Shown piece after piece: positions 1 to 10,949 of a stretch of DNA of 64,000 bases (the stretch's first letter is position 1; every line of letters begins with the position of its first letter). The notes below the pieces were generated by a model that worked only from the letters and a program-made list of their open reading frames with translations, made no database searches and was not told where the DNA came from. Source of the DNA: Thecamonas trahens ATCC 50062 (Eukaryota > Apusozoa > Apusomonadida > Apusomonadidae); NCBI RefSeq assembly GCF_000142905.1, contig NW_013657667.1, positions 494,093 to 558,092 of the forward strand, given 5' to 3'. The translations under genes were made by a program, and so were the position numbers.

Positions 1-318
1 AGTGCCAACTGTTTCCCCCCCCCTACCCACACACACACACACACCAATGTGCGAGTATGAGGAGGCAGGGTGTGTGTGTGTACAGAGACCCATACATTCT
101 CCCTCCCCCCTCCCCTCTCCTCCTCCCCCCCCTTCCCCCCTCCCTCCCCTCCCCCTGTCTCCTCTGCTGTGGTAGTTTCTACATGCTGCGGCAATCGACC
201 CCGACCCCTCCCCCTCCTCTCGTCACCCGTCCTCCCCTCCATCCTATCTCACACATATTCCCCATTCCCCTTACCCCCTCCCCCCCCTCCTTCTTTCTTG
301 GTTATGGTGGTGGTGTAG

Positions 319-1772
<1,454 letters not shown>

Positions 1773-1781
1773 ACTCCTCGG

Positions 1782-2822
1782 CTAGTCCATGGTAAAGCTG
1801 ACGATGACCAGGCCGACGAGCGGGAGTGTGAAGACGCCCACCAGAGCGAGCAGGATGGTGAGCACAATCTTGATGCGGTAGCGGTAGCCGTCGAGTGAGG
1901 CCCACTCGAGGTAGATGGCGTCGTCGATGGAGGTTTCCATCGAGTACGCCGAGGAAAAGGCCGGGAGCGAGACGGCGTGCGCCGCAGCCTTGCGGCACTC
2001 GGCGAGGAAGGTCTTGGAGGTGACCCGGACGGCGGTGTGGACGTTGGGGTCGTACCAGGTCTCGTCGTGCCGGCCACGGGTGACATCAGTGCGCGGGAAG
2101 CGGCGGCAGCCGGTCTGCGACGGGCAAGCGCAGGCAAAGATGGCCACTGCCGAGCCGCCCGGGGCGGTGATGGGCGTTACCTTGGCATTGGTGGACGTGT
2201 TGGAGGTACCAACGACCTCTGTTCGAATCGCCGCGCCGCCTACGCCGAAATCAAAGTACGTTCGCGACGCCAGATCCGCCAGAGCCGACGAGTTTGCCGC
2301 AGCAGGGACTGGTGCCGCATAGTTGTTTGCCGACACGTCCATGGCGCCGAGCAAGGAGAGGTAGACGGCGGCGGCGATGGCAAGCGAGCCGATGAGTACG
2401 ACAGCAGGAAGGCCGACACAGCCGAGCGAGTAACGTACCGCCTCATCGGTGCTCTCGAGCTTCTTCAGCTCTGGTCGGTGGCGGTACCAGCCGAGGCAGA
2501 TGGCCACAAAGACGACCGAGACGAGGACGAGGAGCGAGAGGCCAAAAGCGAGAGCAAACGCCGGCTTGCCGACAGCGTAGGAGAGAAGAAGGGTAAAGCC
2601 CGATGTGATGAGAATGGTCAAAGTGATGGAGACCAGAGCCACCGAGCAAGGATCACTCGATCCACAGCATGAGATCTGTTCGTTCGATGTCATCCACGCA
2701 GGTGGTGGCGGCGGCGGCGGAGACAATGGCTCATCGGCGCTGTCCTGGCTGCTCGAGCCAGTCGTCGTCCTCTCGCTTGTCATGGACGACATGCTGGCGG
2801 ACACACTCTCACTTGATGACAT
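1782..2822 (-). CDS. predicted four-TM membrane protein
   Basis: I do not recognise this 346-residue protein. It starts with a Ser/Thr-rich cytosolic-type tail and a polyproline run (about residues 35-42), then has hydrophobic segments near residues 60-85 and 88-112, a charged stretch (RHRPELKKLES), a third segment near 135-160, a large lumenal or extracellular loop with several cysteines (CACPSQTGC, near residue 235), and a fourth segment at the extreme C-terminus. The TM-loop-TM plan resembles tetraspanin-like proteins, but I see no CCG motif in the loop (a CCG occurs only before the first TM), so family membership is not claimed. The ATG at 2822 is the first in frame. Confidence 0.75.
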   Translation of the reverse strand: MSSSESVSASMSSMTSERTTTGSSSQDSADEPLSPPPPPPPAWMTSNEQISCCGSSDPCSVALVSITLTILITSGFTLLLSYAVGKPAFALAFGLSLLVLVSVVFVAICLGWYRHRPELKKLESTDEAVRYSLGCVGLPAVVLIGSLAIAAAVYLSLLGAMDVSANNYAAPVPAAANSSALADLASRTYFDFGVGGAAIRTEVVGTSNTSTNAKVTPITAPGGSAVAIFACACPSQTGCRRFPRTDVTRGRHDETWYDPNVHTAVRVTSKTFLAECRKAAAHAVSLPAFSSAYSMETSIDDAIYLEWASLDGYRYRIKIVLTILLALVGVFTLPLVGLVIVSFTMD

Positions 2823-3059
2823 GATGTAGTGTGCTTGTGTGTGGTTGCGTGGGAGGAGGAGGGGGAGGGGGCGGTTGCGAGTGGCGTGTGTCGTGTTGCG
2901 TGGGTTTGGTCGGAGCTCGGGGGTTTTGCCAGGTGGGTGTTGCGCGGAGGTGGGGGGGGGGGGGGGGGGGGGGGGGGGCGTGGATGCTAGGGATCGGAAT
3001 GTGGATTGGTGTAGGGATGCAGGACGCGGAGCTTGGGGCGGTAGTGGCGGCGATGGTGT
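2823..3059. other. intergenic with a 27-base poly-G run
   Basis: Between the 5' end of the four-TM gene and the 3' end of COQ1. It is G-rich on the plus strand, with an uninterrupted G run at about 2952-2978 that could form a G-quadruplex. No gene is seen. Confidence 0.7.
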
Positions 3060-4604
3060 TCAGAGATCAGGGATCAGGGTAGTGGAGACGGCAAGGAATA
3101 GGGGTAGGGCACGGGATGGGGATCGCAATATCGGCGGCGGCGGAATCGGCGCGATGGGCGCTTTACTTTCGCGCGATACCACCTTGTGGGCAAGGTTGAC
3201 AAGAGCCTCACGGGCCGGTGAGTCAGGGAGGTTGCAGATGGCGGCGATGGCGTGCGAGGCGTGGTCGAGGGCAAGTGACTTGGTCTGCTCGAGGCCGTTG
3301 CTCTTCCAGACCAGCTCGCGGGCACGATAGGCGTCGCCTTCACCCTCGAACGAGCGCTCCATGAGCTCGTTGAGCTCGGGATAGGTGTGGGCGGCAAAGA
3401 GGACTGGGGCGGTGGCGAGGCCAAGCTTGAGATCGGCCGACGACGGCTTGCCCAGCGTCGAGTCGTTGCCAACAAAGTCGAGGTAGTCGTCGATGAGCTG
3501 GAAGGCGAGGCCGAGGTGGCGACCGTACTCAAAGGCGTGGCTCGCGGGCTCGCCGCGATGCCCGCCGAGGATGGCCGCGGCCTGTGACGAGTACGCAATG
3601 AGCGATGCGGTCTTCATGAACGTCTTCTGCATGTAGTTGTCAAAGTTGACCTCGGCCCGCGACGCGTTGTTGCGCGGCGGAGCGAGCTGCATGAACTCGC
3701 CCTCGACCAAGTTGGCGATGACTGTCGAGAGAAGCTCAATGACCTCGACGTTGCGGAGGCGTGCAAGTGCGAGCGAGGCGCGGGCGAGCAAAAAGTCGCC
3801 GCCAAGCACTGCCATCTTGTTGCCAAACACCCGGTTGACTGAGACAACCGCGCGGCGGGTGTCGGCGACGTCGATGACATCGTCGTGGACCAGCGACGCG
3901 GTGTGGATCATCTCGGTGATTTCGGCGAGCCGGCGCTGCTCCGGCAGGACGTATGCGTCGTCATCCGGCTCGGCGCCGTCGGCGGGCGGGAGCCGACGGG
4001 CTGCGTTGCCGGCGTCGGGCGCGTCGAGCGCCGCGTACGCCCGCGACATCAGCAGCACAATTGTGGGGCGGACCTTCTTGCCCTCGAGATCAAAGTAGTA
4101 CTGCGCCACCTTGTGCAGGACGGGATGGTTGCTCTCGATCAGCTTCTTGATGTTTGAGGTGAGGAACTTGAGCTCGGGCCCGACAAGGCTGGTCGGATCC
4201 AAGCTCGACAGCCTTGCCGCAGCCTCCAGCTCGCGCGCCACATCTGGCGCCAGCCCGGACGAGTCGACCATCGACGACGACGATGATGCCGACGACGCCG
4301 CTCCGCCAGCCAGCATCGATGCCGTCAGTGAGGCCGACTTGATGGTGAGATTGGCGGCATGAGCGACTTCGCCCAGAACGTCCCGGATGACGGCAGCCGG
4401 GCCCTTGAGGCCACCCATCCGCGAACTCTTGCTTCCGTTGTCATCCGCTGACGATGCCATTCCCCGTGAACTCACTCCTCCAAACTTGCCGAACGTGCGC
4501 GTCATCGCTGACCTTCTGCCGGCTGTCACTGCTGCTGCTGCTGCTGCTGCCGCTGCCGCAGCCGACGCTTCAGCCGGTGCTGCCACCACTGCCCACCTCA
4601 GCAT
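3060..4604 (-). CDS. COQ1: trans-polyprenyl diphosphate synthase (COQ1/PDSS1-like), mitochondrial
   Basis: Makes the long isoprenoid side chain of ubiquinone by successive condensation of isopentenyl diphosphate onto an allylic primer. Both aspartate-rich motifs are intact: the first in SLVHDDVIDVADTRR, the second in FQLIDDYLDF. Also seen are the GGDFLLARAS block and an upstream KKVRP substrate-binding stretch. The N-terminus is basic, Ala-rich (a run of 11 Ala) and poor in acidic residues, typical of a mitochondrial presequence. Length is 514 aa against about 415-475 in the family. About 36 residues of Pro-rich sequence after the expected end (VNLAHKVVSRESK) look unusual and might reflect a missed frame change or a real tail. 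Intronless as read. Confidence 0.9.
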   Translation of the reverse strand: MLRWAVVAAPAEASAAAAAAAAAAAVTAGRRSAMTRTFGKFGGVSSRGMASSADDNGSKSSRMGGLKGPAAVIRDVLGEVAHAANLTIKSASLTASMLAGGAASSASSSSSMVDSSGLAPDVARELEAAARLSSLDPTSLVGPELKFLTSNIKKLIESNHPVLHKVAQYYFDLEGKKVRPTIVLLMSRAYAALDAPDAGNAARRLPPADGAEPDDDAYVLPEQRRLAEITEMIHTASLVHDDVIDVADTRRAVVSVNRVFGNKMAVLGGDFLLARASLALARLRNVEVIELLSTVIANLVEGEFMQLAPPRNNASRAEVNFDNYMQKTFMKTASLIAYSSQAAAILGGHRGEPASHAFEYGRHLGLAFQLIDDYLDFVGNDSTLGKPSSADLKLGLATAPVLFAAHTYPELNELMERSFEGEGDAYRARELVWKSNGLEQTKSLALDHASHAIAAICNLPDSPAREALVNLAHKVVSRESKAPIAPIPPPPILRSPSRALPLFLAVSTTLIPDL

Positions 4605-4818
4605 GATGGCTGGTTGATGGTGTGGAGGGGGATGGGGATTGCTTCACTCTCTGCTGTACTCAAACCGCTTGTGTCCACCGAGTCGTCTTGTCACAACTGG
4701 GTCGAGGGCGTTGAGTGTGGGCGGTGGTGGCGGGGTGTGAGCGGTGAGGGGGTGGGGCTGTGAGGCGGGCTGTTCTTCTTTGGTGGATGGGCTTCGACGG
4801 ACGGCTGCGAGCAGCGCG

Positions 4819-6683
4819 TCACGGCAGGTTGGGATGTCGGCATACGAGTTTTGAGGGAGCAAGGACAGGCGGCAAGTTCATTGGGCAGCAGCATCCGGCC
4901 GGCGATCCATTACGAACGGCGCGGGCTCTTGGAGCGGCGGGAGGAGCGGCGCGGGCCGGCGGCTCGGGCGAGGCCGGGATGGCCGGGATGGGCTGGTTGA
5001 GGGCAAGGAGCGGCGGGAGCGAGGTGAGGGCGTTGGTAACAATGTCGGCGATGGTGGCAAGGGCGGCGGCGAGGTCGTCGACGTCCATGGCGGCGGAGAC
5101 CGAGATGGTGAGTGCCGGCTGCGGGGTAAAGTACTCCTCCGAGTAGTTGAAGCGGGTGGCGGCGATGAGGATGCCGGCGTCGAGGGCGGCGGCAGCGACG
5201 GCAGACCAGACGTCCTCCTGGGCATTGCGGCCGTCATCCGAGGCCGTGGCCGAGTCAGGGACGTCAAGGACGAGGTGGAGGAACGGGACGCGGTGCGAGC
5301 CGAGGGCGACGGTGCCCGGCAGCGAGCGGAGGCGCGACGAGTGAAGGACCGAGACACGGTCGGCGAGGGCGTCGAGGAACGGGGCCGGCGAGTCGGCGAC
5401 GAGGTCGAGGGCGGTGTTGGCGGCCGACGAGAGCATGGGCGGCGCCGAGGCCGAGAAGCAGTAGCCCGAGCCGGAGAGGCGCTGGTGGTCGACAACGACC
5501 GACGAGCCGGCACAGATGCCACCGACGGCGGCAAACGAGTTGGAGAGCGAGGCGGTGAGGAAGAGGAGCTCGTCGATGTCCACGCCAAAGTGCTCGGTCA
5601 CGCCCTTGCCCGAGGCGCCGAGAACGCCGAGCGAGTGCGACTCCTCGACAACGAGGCGGAAACGGAACTTGTTCTTGAGCTCGACAATGCGCGGCAGGTC
5701 GCAGATGGTACCGGTGTTGGCGAACACGCCCTCGGTGACCACAAACCGCCGGTTGAGCTTGCCGCCACGCTCGTCAGCAGCGGCCACGTACTCGGAGAGC
5801 ACTCGCTCGAGATCGTCCATGTCATTGTGCTCGTACCACAGGATCTTGGATCGCGAGAGGCGGAGGCCGGTCTGGACCGGGAACGACACGGCCTTGTCGG
5901 CCACAATGACGTCGCCGCGCTTGGCAAAGGCCGGGATGGCAGAGGCGATGGTGGAGAAACCGTACGAGTAGAGGATCGACTCCTCAACGCCGAGCCAGCG
6001 CGCAAAGGCCTCCTCAAGGTGAACGTGCGGGTTGACCGAGCCGTAGAAGCCACGCGGGCCACACGAGCCACAGCCATACTCCTTGAGGGTAAGGAGGGCA
6101 GCCTGGATGCAATCCCTGTTGCCCGAGAGACCGAGATAGTTCCCCGAGCCAAGGTTGAGCACACCGTCCTTGCCCTCGATGGTGACATGAACACCACCAG
6201 GCTCAACACGATCGATGACAGGACCCATCTCCATAGCCTTCTGACGATCGTCCAGCACAGGCACCAGCGGCTCAGGCGTCCACTCTTCCACCAGTTCATC
6301 GATTTCCGTCCTGCTCAGCTTGGTCGGCTTGCTACTGGGCCGGAACGACGATCCGAGCATGAGGTACACCACCCAGAGTGCCAGTGCTGCTTCCACAGCC
6401 TATATACGCAGTGTATGTTCATGAGTGGAGGTGCATGGATTGGGTAGGATGGGTGTGGGGAGGGGGGGGGTCGGCGGGGTGGTGGCGGTGGTGGTGGTGG
6501 TGGGATGCGGCGCCAAATGCCACGTCGACGAGGTGTGGAGGGGGGGGGGGGGGGGGGGGGAGGGGCAGGGGAGAGGGAGAGGGGACATACCACATGGTAG
6601 GGGTCATTCTGGTACATGTACACAGTAAACTCGATGGCGACGTTGTACAGGTGCTGCGCGAGGTGAATGGCGTCGTCAATCAT
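4819..6683 (-). CDS. SPTLC1: serine palmitoyltransferase subunit 1 (LCB1)
   Basis: Non-catalytic subunit of the ER serine palmitoyltransferase, the first step of sphingolipid synthesis. Exon 1 is 6591-6683 (31 codons, MIDDAIHLAQ start, ending NDPYHV), exon 2 is 4819-6399. The intron has a GTATGT donor, a TATAG acceptor and a 20-base G run (C on the coding strand). An N-terminal TM follows (ALALWVVYLMLG), then EEWTPEPLVP, CGPRGFYGS, IYSYGFSTIASAIPAF and VDHQRLSGSGYCFSAS blocks. The position equivalent to the PLP-binding lysine of LCB2 (AxLSNSFAAVGG) has no lysine, which marks this as LCB1, not LCB2. Total 557 aa. The C-terminal 70 residues are a Pro/Ala-rich extension. It shares its pathway with the dihydroceramide desaturase at 32650-33853. 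Confidence 0.93.
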
Positions 6684-6855
6684 GGTGGTTGGTGGGAGGG
6701 AATGGGGGGAGGGGGAGGTGGTTGGTTGGTGGCGGTGGCGTGAAGTGTGGTTGGCGCGGGTGGTGGATGGCATCAGCAGAGGAAAGTGAGACGGGCACGG
6801 TCACCGTGCAACCGGGGTGCAGCAGTTGGCAGGCGATGGGGAATTGCCAGGCGGT

Positions 6856-7561
6856 TTACTCGGGTGCGGCCACGGTTGCGGCGTTACGATGGAGGCCGGC
6901 CTCGCGAAAGGCAGCAATGACCGAGTTCCAGTCCTCCGAGGCGGATGTCCAGCCGCGGCCTGGGGAGAGGACCATGTACACGGTGCCGGGGATGTTGAGG
7001 CGCTTGTCAACGATGGTGATGGCGCAGCGGGCGCCCGAGACGACGACGTCCTGCGGCGGGAAGACCATTTCGGCCAAGGCCGGGATGCCGAGGGCATGCA
7101 GGGTCTGGAACAGATACTTTGTGTTCTGGCCCGAGGCCTTGTAGCGGTAAAAGGTGGCCTTGTCGTCCTCCTCCAACGCGCGGCGCCAGATGCGGTAGCA
7201 CTCGACGGGGTCGTCCGGAAAGGCCGGGACGTGGCATACGCCCGACAGGGCCTCGCGCCACGCCTCGAGCTCGGAGCGGTCCTTCGAGTACATGAGATAG
7301 GTGCGTTCGGGCGTGCCGACCTCGACGCAAGTCTCCTTCCGCTCCTCGGTGTTGAGCTCGACGTACATGATATCCGAAACGAGGATAGTGCCCTTGAGCT
7401 TGCTTGCGCCCGAGTCGGCAAAGTACCGTAGCGTCCGTGAGTTGAGCACAAACCACCGCTTGCGCCAGTTCTTCCACTTGGCGCCCTTCTTGATCAGCTG
7501 GCCCTCGCGGATGACCTCGAGGCCCGAGCCGTCGCCGCCATTGTCTGCTGTGGCCACTGCA

Positions 7562-7594
<33 letters not shown>

Positions 7595-8336
7595 TCGCCG
7601 TCATCATCTTCATCATCGTCCGACTCGGAGCCGTTTGCAGCTGCGGCACCCTGTGGTGCATCTGCGTCGGGCGAGTCTCCTACCTCGACTTCAGCAGTGG
7701 CCTTGGTAGAGGGATCGGCCTCAGCGTCAGCCGAAATCTCATCATCAGCCTGGTTTCCAGCAATGTGTTCGGCATCTGGGTCGGCCTCGGCCCCTGTTTC
7801 GGCCTCTGTTCCGGCCTCTGTTACGGCCTCTGCTTCCGGTTCCACCTCGGACTCTGCCACTGCCACCTCCGCCTCATCCTCGACCTCGACCTCAGCCTCA
7901 GCCTCGACCTCGGCCCTGTTTCGGCCTCTGTTCCGGCCTCTTTCTCGGCCTCTGCTTCCGGTTCCACCTCGGACTCTGCCACTGCCACCTCAGCCTCAGC
8001 CTCGACCTCGGCCTCAGCCTCGACCTCGGCCTCAGCCTCAGCCTCGGCCTCAGCCTCGACCTCGGCCTCGGCCTCGGCCTCGACTTCAGCCTCAGCCTCG
8101 ACTTCAGCCTCAGCCTCGACTTCAGCCTCAGCCTCGACTTCAGCCTCAGCCTCGACTTCAGCCTCAGCCTCAGCCTCGGCCTCAGCCTCGCTCTCCATGT
8201 CCTCGACAAGCTGGCCAACGACCTCGTCCAGGGCATCCCACTCGGCCTCGTCGGAGCCGGCCTGGGGCACCTGTGTGGAGAGTCCAGCAGGTTCGGTGCC
8301 CCTGCCAGGCCCGCTCTCCTCGCACGAGCTCATGCT
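6856..8336 (-). CDS. PH-domain protein with acidic EA/EV repeat; frame broken once
   Basis: The C-terminal half has a clear pleckstrin homology domain: REGQLIKKGAKWKNWRKRWFVL, then a Tyr/Phe beta core and the closing helix ELEAWREAL with its invariant Trp. It is followed by about 120 residues that I do not recognise. The N-terminal part is a low-complexity repeat rich in Glu, Ala and Val, plus acidic and poly-Ala-Ser spacers. The reading frame is interrupted at the C run 7914-7916. A near-identical repeat copy 120 bp away has CCCC where this has CCC, and one extra base makes a continuous 493-residue protein. Start: the first in-frame ATG is at 8336 (MSSCEESG); sequence upstream stays open to about 8441 but only with a GTG. 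A phosphoinositide-binding or membrane-recruited role is inferred from the PH domain only. Confidence 0.78.
7860..8195. repeat. GCCTCG/GCCTCA hexanucleotide-type coding repeat
   Basis: Degenerate 6-12 bp tandem repeat (GCCTCAGCCTCGACCTCG and variants) inside the PH-domain gene, coding alternating Glu-Ala/Glu-Val. A longer unit of about 30 codons (VAVAESEVEPEAEA...EAGTEAETG) occurs twice, near 7780-7866 and 7910-7990, so a block of about 125 bp was also duplicated. Confidence 0.85.
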
Positions 8337-8808
8337 GTGGCCCTTGGCGCGCGTCGAGTGTGCCACGCCGCGTGACCCGTCGACGACGGCGAGCGCCGTG
8401 TTCGCCAGGCATGCGGGCGCTGATTTTTTTTCAGTTGGCACTCGGAATGGATTTCAGATGTCATTGCTAGTGGGGTAAGTGGGGAAAGGCATGCACCGAT
8501 CACAGCCCATAAGGAAGCGACCGGTGTCTGCTTTGCTTTTCAACATGTGCACAGAAGAGATGGTGGTGCACGGAGGGCAGGAGGGTCGTAATAGGAGCAA
8601 AAAGAAAAATTGGAAAGTGAACGTCGCAGGTAATTTCGATGTAAAAGTCAGATAAAAGAGCGAAACGTCCGAAGCCAATCGATTACTTCTGTCATGTGTT
8701 GATGGATATGAATGTCACAGTCTACTCCGGGAATCGAACTTGACCTCTCACCAGCACCTGCACCTGCGCGCCGGGAATACGGTCGTCTTGCACTCGTCGC
8801 AGCGCCCC
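8337..8808. other. intergenic, divergent promoters
   Basis: Lies between two divergent starts (PH protein, minus; pseudokinase, plus). It is less GC-rich than the coding DNA, with T-rich and A-rich patches near 8421-8431 and 8598-8615. I see no RNA gene or further ORF with support. Confidence 0.6.
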
Positions 8809-9831
8809 ATGACATCAGAGACGCCCCCGTGGACAGAGTTTGCCACTGGCGAGGTGGTTGTCGAGGACGACACTTCCAGAGCGTTTTCTATCTTCCCAGC
8901 AACGCTCCGGTCGACGGGGGAGGCGGTGGCTGCGACAGGTTGGCTCGAGGCCGACGACGACGATCTAGCTGTCCTCATCCACCAGGTTCAGGCGTACGGT
9001 GTCGTGCATGGCATCTTGAGTGGCATCGGCTTGGTTCGCAACAGCGCTGGTCTTGTGCGGATTGTGCTTGAAGCGCCTGCGGGTGGATGGCTGGCGGATC
9101 GCATGCGGCGGCGGCGGGGTGGCAGTGACGGCGCGGGCGATGATGCGGCACCGGTGCGGAGCGAAACGCAGATCATTGGGGACTCGAGCGACTCGAGCGA
9201 TGATGATGGCTATGGGTTTGCACCGCTGCTGATCGGGGACGCCGCGTGGGTGGTGCGCGAGGTGGCAGGGACGCTGAAGATGATGCTCGAGGCCGACCAG
9301 GCTGTGCCAGGCATCTCAATGGAGATGATCGGGTTCTCGGCTGATGGCGAGGTGAGGCTGCAGAACCCGGGTGCAATGTTGGCGACTCGAAAGTGGTATG
9401 CTGGCGGAAGCAGCAGTATGATGCTCTCTGACACTGGGCTGCTCCCACACTATCTATGCCCTGAGACGCTCACCATGACGAGCATTGCGCCACCCGAACA
9501 AGCGCCGTGGAGCCTCGGGATCCTAGTGTACGAGCTATTGGTCGGCGAGCCACCCATGGCTGACACACACTTAATGCGTGCTCTGTTTGTCATTCCGTCG
9601 CGAGGGCTGGATCTCGGTGCGGTGGACATCGCAGCCGAAGCCCTGGATCTTGTGGGCGCAGTCTGCGCACTGGAGCGCGAAGCGCGGCTGGGCGTGTCGG
9701 GTAGAACCATCGCGCTTGATGACGTGCTTGCACATCCGTTCTTTGGAGCAGCATCAGCAGGCCTTGGCAGTCCTGGTGATGCAGAGTGGGTGCCGAAGGA
9801 CGAAGAGCCGTCGCCGCTGGACGATATGTAG
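8809..9831 (+). CDS. protein pseudokinase
   Basis: A 340-residue protein with the outline of a kinase domain but without its catalytic residues. The C-lobe is clear: a CPETL stretch where APE sits, PWSLGILVYELLVGEPPM (subdomain IX, normally DxWSLG), and LDDVLAHPFF before the end of the domain. The hinge resembles IVLEAPAGGWLADRM. In place of HRDLKxxN and DFG the protein reads SMEMIGFSADGEVRLQNPG, and no VAIK lysine is visible (GEAVAATGW at that point). A signalling or scaffold role is inferred. The start is the first in-frame ATG (8809); the frame is open upstream to a TTG at 8740. The stop codon sits inside a triplicated 28-bp repeat. EMC10 ends 70 bp downstream on the other strand. Confidence 0.75.
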   Translation: MTSETPPWTEFATGEVVVEDDTSRAFSIFPATLRSTGEAVAATGWLEADDDDLAVLIHQVQAYGVVHGILSGIGLVRNSAGLVRIVLEAPAGGWLADRMRRRRGGSDGAGDDAAPVRSETQIIGDSSDSSDDDGYGFAPLLIGDAAWVVREVAGTLKMMLEADQAVPGISMEMIGFSADGEVRLQNPGAMLATRKWYAGGSSSMMLSDTGLLPHYLCPETLTMTSIAPPEQAPWSLGILVYELLVGEPPMADTHLMRALFVIPSRGLDLGAVDIAAEALDLVGAVCALEREARLGVSGRTIALDDVLAHPFFGAASAGLGSPGDAEWVPKDEEPSPLDDM

Positions 9832-9896
9832 GGCTTGGTTGCCGCTGGACGATCTGTAGGGCTTGGTCGCCGCTAAACGATCTGTAGGGCTTGGAC
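9813..9896. repeat. 28-bp tandem repeat x3 carrying the stop codon
   Basis: Units at 9813-9840, 9841-9868 and 9869-9896, reading GCCGCTGGACGATATGTAGG and onward with few changes. The pseudokinase stop TAG is in unit 1; units 2 and 3 are downstream non-coding copies, just before the EMC10 stop on the other strand. Confidence 0.9.
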
Positions 9897-9900
9897 GTAT

Positions 9901-10704
9901 TTACGATCCGCCGGGCAGCATGAGGAGGAGGACGACCGGGAGGATGTAGTACCAGTAGCGGAGGAACCACGGACGGTTATCAACCGAAGCCTCGGCTTCG
10001 GCGGCGGCCTGCAGCTCCTGGACGGAGGGAACGGCGGCGTGTGTGGCGAGCTTGCCCGAGTCAAAGACGACCTCCGACTTGAGCGAGATGGCCTTGGCGA
10101 GGCGGACCTTGCCGGGCTCACACACCGGGTTCCGCAAAATGTACGACAGTGCGACAACGTCTCCATCGTCGTCCAGGTGAACCGCGAGCCGCTCGCGGAA
10201 GCGTGAGCTTGCCAGCGAGCAGGCCGGGATGGCAACCATGGCCTTGCCGACCCGGACCAGATAGCGAGCATCAGCCTTGACGAGGGCGTTAAAGGCGATC
10301 ACATCGTGGTCGGTCAGCTCGACGACGTCCTTGCTGACGCGACCGGCAGCACGACGAGTTCCGTGGGAGATGATCTGCCTCGGTTTCCAGCTCTTTCCGC
10401 CGTCGTACGAGACCTCGACCACCAGCTCAGCACTCGAGGCGCCGGCCTTTCCGGCGGCTGAGCTTCCAGCAGTGCCCGGAGCACTCTTCCGAGCATTCTG
10501 GCCAGCCTTTGCCGCCCGCGGCGCGCGCTTGGCCTGGACCTTGGGCTTGGCGGGAGAGGGAGCGGAGGTCGGAGAGGGGGGGGACGGCTTGCCTGACGGA
10601 GGCCGCTTCTTGGCCTTGCCCACCAGGTCAAAGGCCGTGGTCGAGGTGATGGCAAGGAGGAGGAGGACGACAAGGCACCCGGTGACGAGGTGCGTGGTGC
10701 GCAT
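9901..10704 (-). CDS. EMC10: ER membrane protein complex subunit 10 (EMC10)
   Basis: Subunit of the EMC insertase of the ER, facing the lumen with one C-terminal anchor. There is a signal peptide at residues 1-25 (LVVLLLLAITSTTAF), then a Lys/Pro/Ala-rich linker, a beta-sandwich region with strand motifs (VEVSYDGGKSWKPRQI), and near the end NRPWFLRYWYYILPVVLLLMLPGGS, the diagnostic single TM tail of this subunit. Length 267 aa is close to the family size of about 260. The ATG at 10704 was chosen because the signal peptide begins there; the frame stays open upstream but without hydrophobic N-terminal character. Confidence 0.85.
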   Translation of the reverse strand: MRTTHLVTGCLVVLLLLAITSTTAFDLVGKAKKRPPSGKPSPPSPTSAPSPAKPKVQAKRAPRAAKAGQNARKSAPGTAGSSAAGKAGASSAELVVEVSYDGGKSWKPRQIISHGTRRAAGRVSKDVVELTDHDVIAFNALVKADARYLVRVGKAMVAIPACSLASSRFRERLAVHLDDDGDVVALSYILRNPVCEPGKVRLAKAISLKSEVVFDSGKLATHAAVPSVQELQAAAEAEASVDNRPWFLRYWYYILPVVLLLMLPGGS

Positions 10705-10949
10705 AGCTCGCAGAGGAACACGTGTGTGGGGGTGTGGGGTGGGGGTGTGGGGTGGAGGGGCGTGAGAGAGGTGAGAGGAGGTGGACGGAGAGGGCTTGGC
10801 GGAGCGAGTGGGTGGGATCATGGCAGGGGGTGAGGGACATACTGATGGAGAGTTTCGTGGCTTGTGCGATCGAGACGGAGGCTGTAGCCCGGGAAAGTGC
10901 GGGCGATGGCAGAGGGAAGAAGGTTGGAGCACGCGGGATGAGGGCTTGA

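Noticed and set aside
5275-6447. 390-codon plus-strand ORF antisense to LCB1
   Set aside because: Shadow of a GC-rich gene: Arg/Glu/Val-rich, no motif, and the minus strand codes a clear LCB1.
8725-8745. tRNA B-box-like GTTCGATTCC on the minus strand
   Set aside because: The flanks cannot form a T stem, and no A box, anticodon stem or acceptor stem fits.
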